Source: Mycobacterium sp. SMC-2 (GTDB taxonomy: Bacteria > Actinomycetota > Actinomycetes > Mycobacteriales > Mycobacteriaceae). From it: 64,000 nucleotides of DNA. Below are positions 62,259 through 64,000 of this stretch, one piece after another. The stretch covers positions 806,001 to 870,000 of the forward strand of contig NZ_CP079863.1 of assembly GCF_025263485.1 (NCBI RefSeq), read 5' to 3'. Positions within the stretch are counted from its first letter, which is position 1; each line of letters opens with the position of its first letter. The notes beneath the pieces were generated by a model, which searched no databases, was not told the DNA's origin, and saw only the letters and a program-made list of their open reading frames with translations. The position numbers and the translations under genes are program-made.

Positions 62259-63104
62259 ATGGACGATCTCCTCGGGTTCGACGGTCGCGTCGTGGTGGTC
62301 TCCGGTGCCGGTGGAGGCGGCATCGGCACGACAATCACGGCCATGACCGCACGGGCGGGGGCTACCGTGATCGCCGTGAGCCGGTCCAAGGAGAACCTCG
62401 ACGAGCACGTCGCCCCGCTGGCGCAACAGGGTCTCGCTGTGGTGCCGGTGGCGGCTGATGCATCGACCGACGAGGGCATCGCCGCGGTCATGGATCGCGC
62501 ACGGCGCGCCGACGGTCGGTTGTACGGGCTCGTCAACGTGGCCGGCGGCGCCGAGCCCGCAACGTGGATGCCGTCGACCCGGGTCACGCGCAGCGACTGG
62601 CGCAAGATCTTCGCCGACAATCTCGAAACCGCGTTCTTCATGAGCCAGGCCGTGGCCGCCGAACTCGTCGCGCAGCAGCGGCCCGGGTCGATCGTGTCAA
62701 TCTCCTCGATCAGCGGCATGAACACCGCGCCGTTTCACATCGCCTACGGGACGGCCAAGGCCGCGATCACCGCGATGACCCGCACCATGGCACTCGAGCT
62801 GGCGCTGGCCGGAATTCGGGTCAACGCCGTCGCGCCGGGTGTCACCGAGACCGCCGCCTCGCGCACCTACGTTGACGAGGATCCGGGCCGGGACCGGCAG
62901 GCGATCGCGATGGGCCGGCGCGGCCGGCCCGAAGAGCAGGCCGGCGCAATCCTCTTCCTGCTCTCGGACCTGTCGAGCTACATCACCGGCCAGACGTTGC
63001 TGGTCGACGGCGGGCTCGATCTCAAGTGGAGCCATCTCGGCGCCGACAACACGTCGCTGTTCCTCAAGGACGAGTCCTTCCGCGCGGCTATCAGGAGGAT
63101 GTGA
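62259..63104 (+). CDS. SDR family oxidoreductase
   Basis: A 281-residue SDR with an expanded glycine loop SGAGGGGIG, Ser-Ser in SISSISGM, YGTAK active site and GQTLLVDGG end. About 25 residues extend past the usual C-terminus (KWSHLGADNTSLFLKDESFRAAIRRM). Its stop overlaps the Rieske oxygenase start by one base, so they are coupled; a dihydrodiol or hydroxy intermediate of that oxygenase is a sensible substrate. The perfect GntR palindrome lies 50 bp upstream. Confidence 0.9.
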   Translation: MDDLLGFDGRVVVVSGAGGGGIGTTITAMTARAGATVIAVSRSKENLDEHVAPLAQQGLAVVPVAADASTDEGIAAVMDRARRADGRLYGLVNVAGGAEPATWMPSTRVTRSDWRKIFADNLETAFFMSQAVAAELVAQQRPGSIVSISSISGMNTAPFHIAYGTAKAAITAMTRTMALELALAGIRVNAVAPGVTETAASRTYVDEDPGRDRQAIAMGRRGRPEEQAGAILFLLSDLSSYITGQTLLVDGGLDLKWSHLGADNTSLFLKDESFRAAIRRM

Positions 63105-64000
63105 TGCCCGACCTAGCCAAAGACGTGAATCCGGTTGCCGCCGAGGAACTGTCGAAACCGATGACAATCGGAGTCGATGCGTACGTCAGCGAGGCTTACG
63201 CCCGCGCCGAGCGCGACAAGTTGTGGCGGAAAGTCTGGCAACAGGTAGGTCGCGTCGAGGAACTGCCCGACGTGGGCAGTTACTTGACCTACGACATCCT
63301 CGACGACTCGATCATCGTGGTGCGCACCGGCGAGGACGAGTTCAAGGCCCACCACAACGTGTGCATGCACCGCGGCCGCCGGCTGATCGACACACCCGAG
63401 GGCGCGAAGAACGCCTGCGGACGCGCCCGTAAATCGTTCGTCTGCGGATTCCATGGCTGGACTTACGGTTTGGACGGGTCGTGCACCCACATCCGCGAGC
63501 AACAAGACTGGCAGGGCGCGCTTACCCCCGCCAACACCCACCTCCGCCCGGTCAGAGTCGACACCTGGGGCGGCTGGCTGTGGATCAACATGGACCCCGA
63601 CTGCGAGCCGTTGGCCGACTACCTGTTCCCCGCCGCGAAGATCCTCGACCCGTTCGGCCTGGAGAACATGCGCTACAAGTGGCGCAAGTGGCTGCACTTC
63701 GACTGCAACTGGAAAGTCGCGCTGGAGGCCTTCAACGAGACCTACCACGTCTACACGACCCATCCGGAGTTCAACAAGTTCGGCGAGTTCAAGGGCTGGG
63801 CCAAGGTGCACGGCAAGCACAGCAACATCGGCTATGACGCGCCCGACGATCTCGCGGCGACCAAGTCCAAGATCCGCCTGGGAACCGGCGCCGATCCCCG
63901 GGTGTCGACCGCCCAGATGCAGGTCTACACGATGGAGGAGACCAACACCTCCACCACCGAGACGCTGGTGAACGCCGCCAAGCGATTGGTCGACGAACTG
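63104..64000 (+). CDS. Rieske 2Fe-2S aromatic-ring-hydroxylating oxygenase, alpha subunit (partial)
   Basis: 299 codons to the window edge; the C-terminus is missing. The Rieske cluster ligands are Cys87-Met-His89 and Cys114-Gly-Phe-His117, with 24 residues between the pairs, longer than the usual 15-17. The mononuclear iron site starts with Glu212, His215 and His220 (NETYHVYTTH); its distal acid lies beyond the end. It should hydroxylate an aromatic, alicyclic or steroid-like acid with O2 and electrons from a reductase not seen here. ATG 63104 shares one base with the SDR stop, with AGGAGG just upstream. Confidence 0.92.
   Translation, partial: MPDLAKDVNPVAAEELSKPMTIGVDAYVSEAYARAERDKLWRKVWQQVGRVEELPDVGSYLTYDILDDSIIVVRTGEDEFKAHHNVCMHRGRRLIDTPEGAKNACGRARKSFVCGFHGWTYGLDGSCTHIREQQDWQGALTPANTHLRPVRVDTWGGWLWINMDPDCEPLADYLFPAAKILDPFGLENMRYKWRKWLHFDCNWKVALEAFNETYHVYTTHPEFNKFGEFKGWAKVHGKHSNIGYDAPDDLAATKSKIRLGTGADPRVSTAQMQVYTMEETNTSTTETLVNAAKRLVDEL

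Noticed and set aside
1..64000. tRNA, rRNA, riboswitch or CRISPR features
   Set aside because: While reading I saw no cloverleaf with a CCA-ready acceptor, no rRNA-like sequence and no regularly spaced repeats; short or divergent cases could be missed without a covariance search.

Overview
The window is GC-rich actinobacterial DNA and almost certainly from a Mycobacterium, plausibly a slow grower of the M. avium type (species is inference). Support: a giant CtpI-type P-type ATPase followed by a small Rv0108c-like gene and an Rv0110-like rhomboid protease, as I recall the order in M. tuberculosis; a LipJ (Rv1900c)-like hydrolase/cyclase fusion; a secreted cutinase; an MpaB-type oxygenase; mycofactocin-type SDR and NDMA-type alcohol dehydrogenases; and an F420/flavin-type LLM oxidoreductase. 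I saw no rRNA, tRNA, CRISPR array or phage genes. There is one insertion sequence (IS110 family).

Layout. 1-9 kb: an alpha/beta hydrolase divergent from a TetR gene with a clear shared operator, a DUF4242 protein, a large LuxR-type (LAL) ATPase regulator divergent from a berberine-bridge-type FAD oxidase, a Tat-exported polysaccharide deacetylase and a membrane-anchored esterase. 9-11.5 kb: a copper chaperone and copper P-type ATPase operon. 11.7-17.6 kb: an operon of SDRs, a sulfotransferase and an unknown protein, divergent from a LysR regulator. 17.6-18.9 kb: the IS110 element. 19-28 kb: an SRPBCC protein, a DUF417 membrane protein, and an oxidative cluster of an LLM oxidoreductase, two divergent paralogous TetR regulators, two tandem Baeyer-Villiger-type monooxygenases, an NDMA-type alcohol dehydrogenase and an SDR. 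An 18-bp palindrome recurs at three promoters of this cluster. 28-32.7 kb: a CaxA-type cation exchanger, then an SDR/SnoaL/zinc-dehydrogenase operon divergent from an IclR regulator. 32.7-39.4 kb: a decayed MmgE/PrpD fragment, DUF2127, thioesterase, SDRs, SRPBCC, methyltransferase and LipJ-like genes, with a 550-bp degraded stretch. 39.4-43.7 kb: a TetR regulator divergent from an MpaB-type oxygenase and a two-gene activation/reduction pair resembling EhpF/EhpG or LuxE/LuxC. 43.7-55.8 kb: cutinase, SDR-FadD operon, CtpI, Rv0108c-like gene, SnoaL protein, rhomboid-SRPBCC pair and a second NDMA-type dehydrogenase. 55.8-64 kb: a GntR-controlled catabolic locus of a five-gene leftward operon (beta-propeller, GntR, two acyl-CoA ligases, SDR) divergent from an SDR-Rieske oxygenase operon that runs off the end.

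Taken together this is a catabolic and lipid-modifying accessory region: ten SDRs, four zinc-type or NDMA-type dehydrogenases counted broadly, several monooxygenases and three AMP-forming ligases, each cluster next to its own regulator. The most notable items are the three-site TetR regulon around the tandem monooxygenases, the probable two-component carboxylate reductase at 41.2-43.7 kb, the LipJ-like protein whose hydrolase half lacks its usual catalytic residues, and the GntR site pair in the divergent promoter near 62.1 kb.
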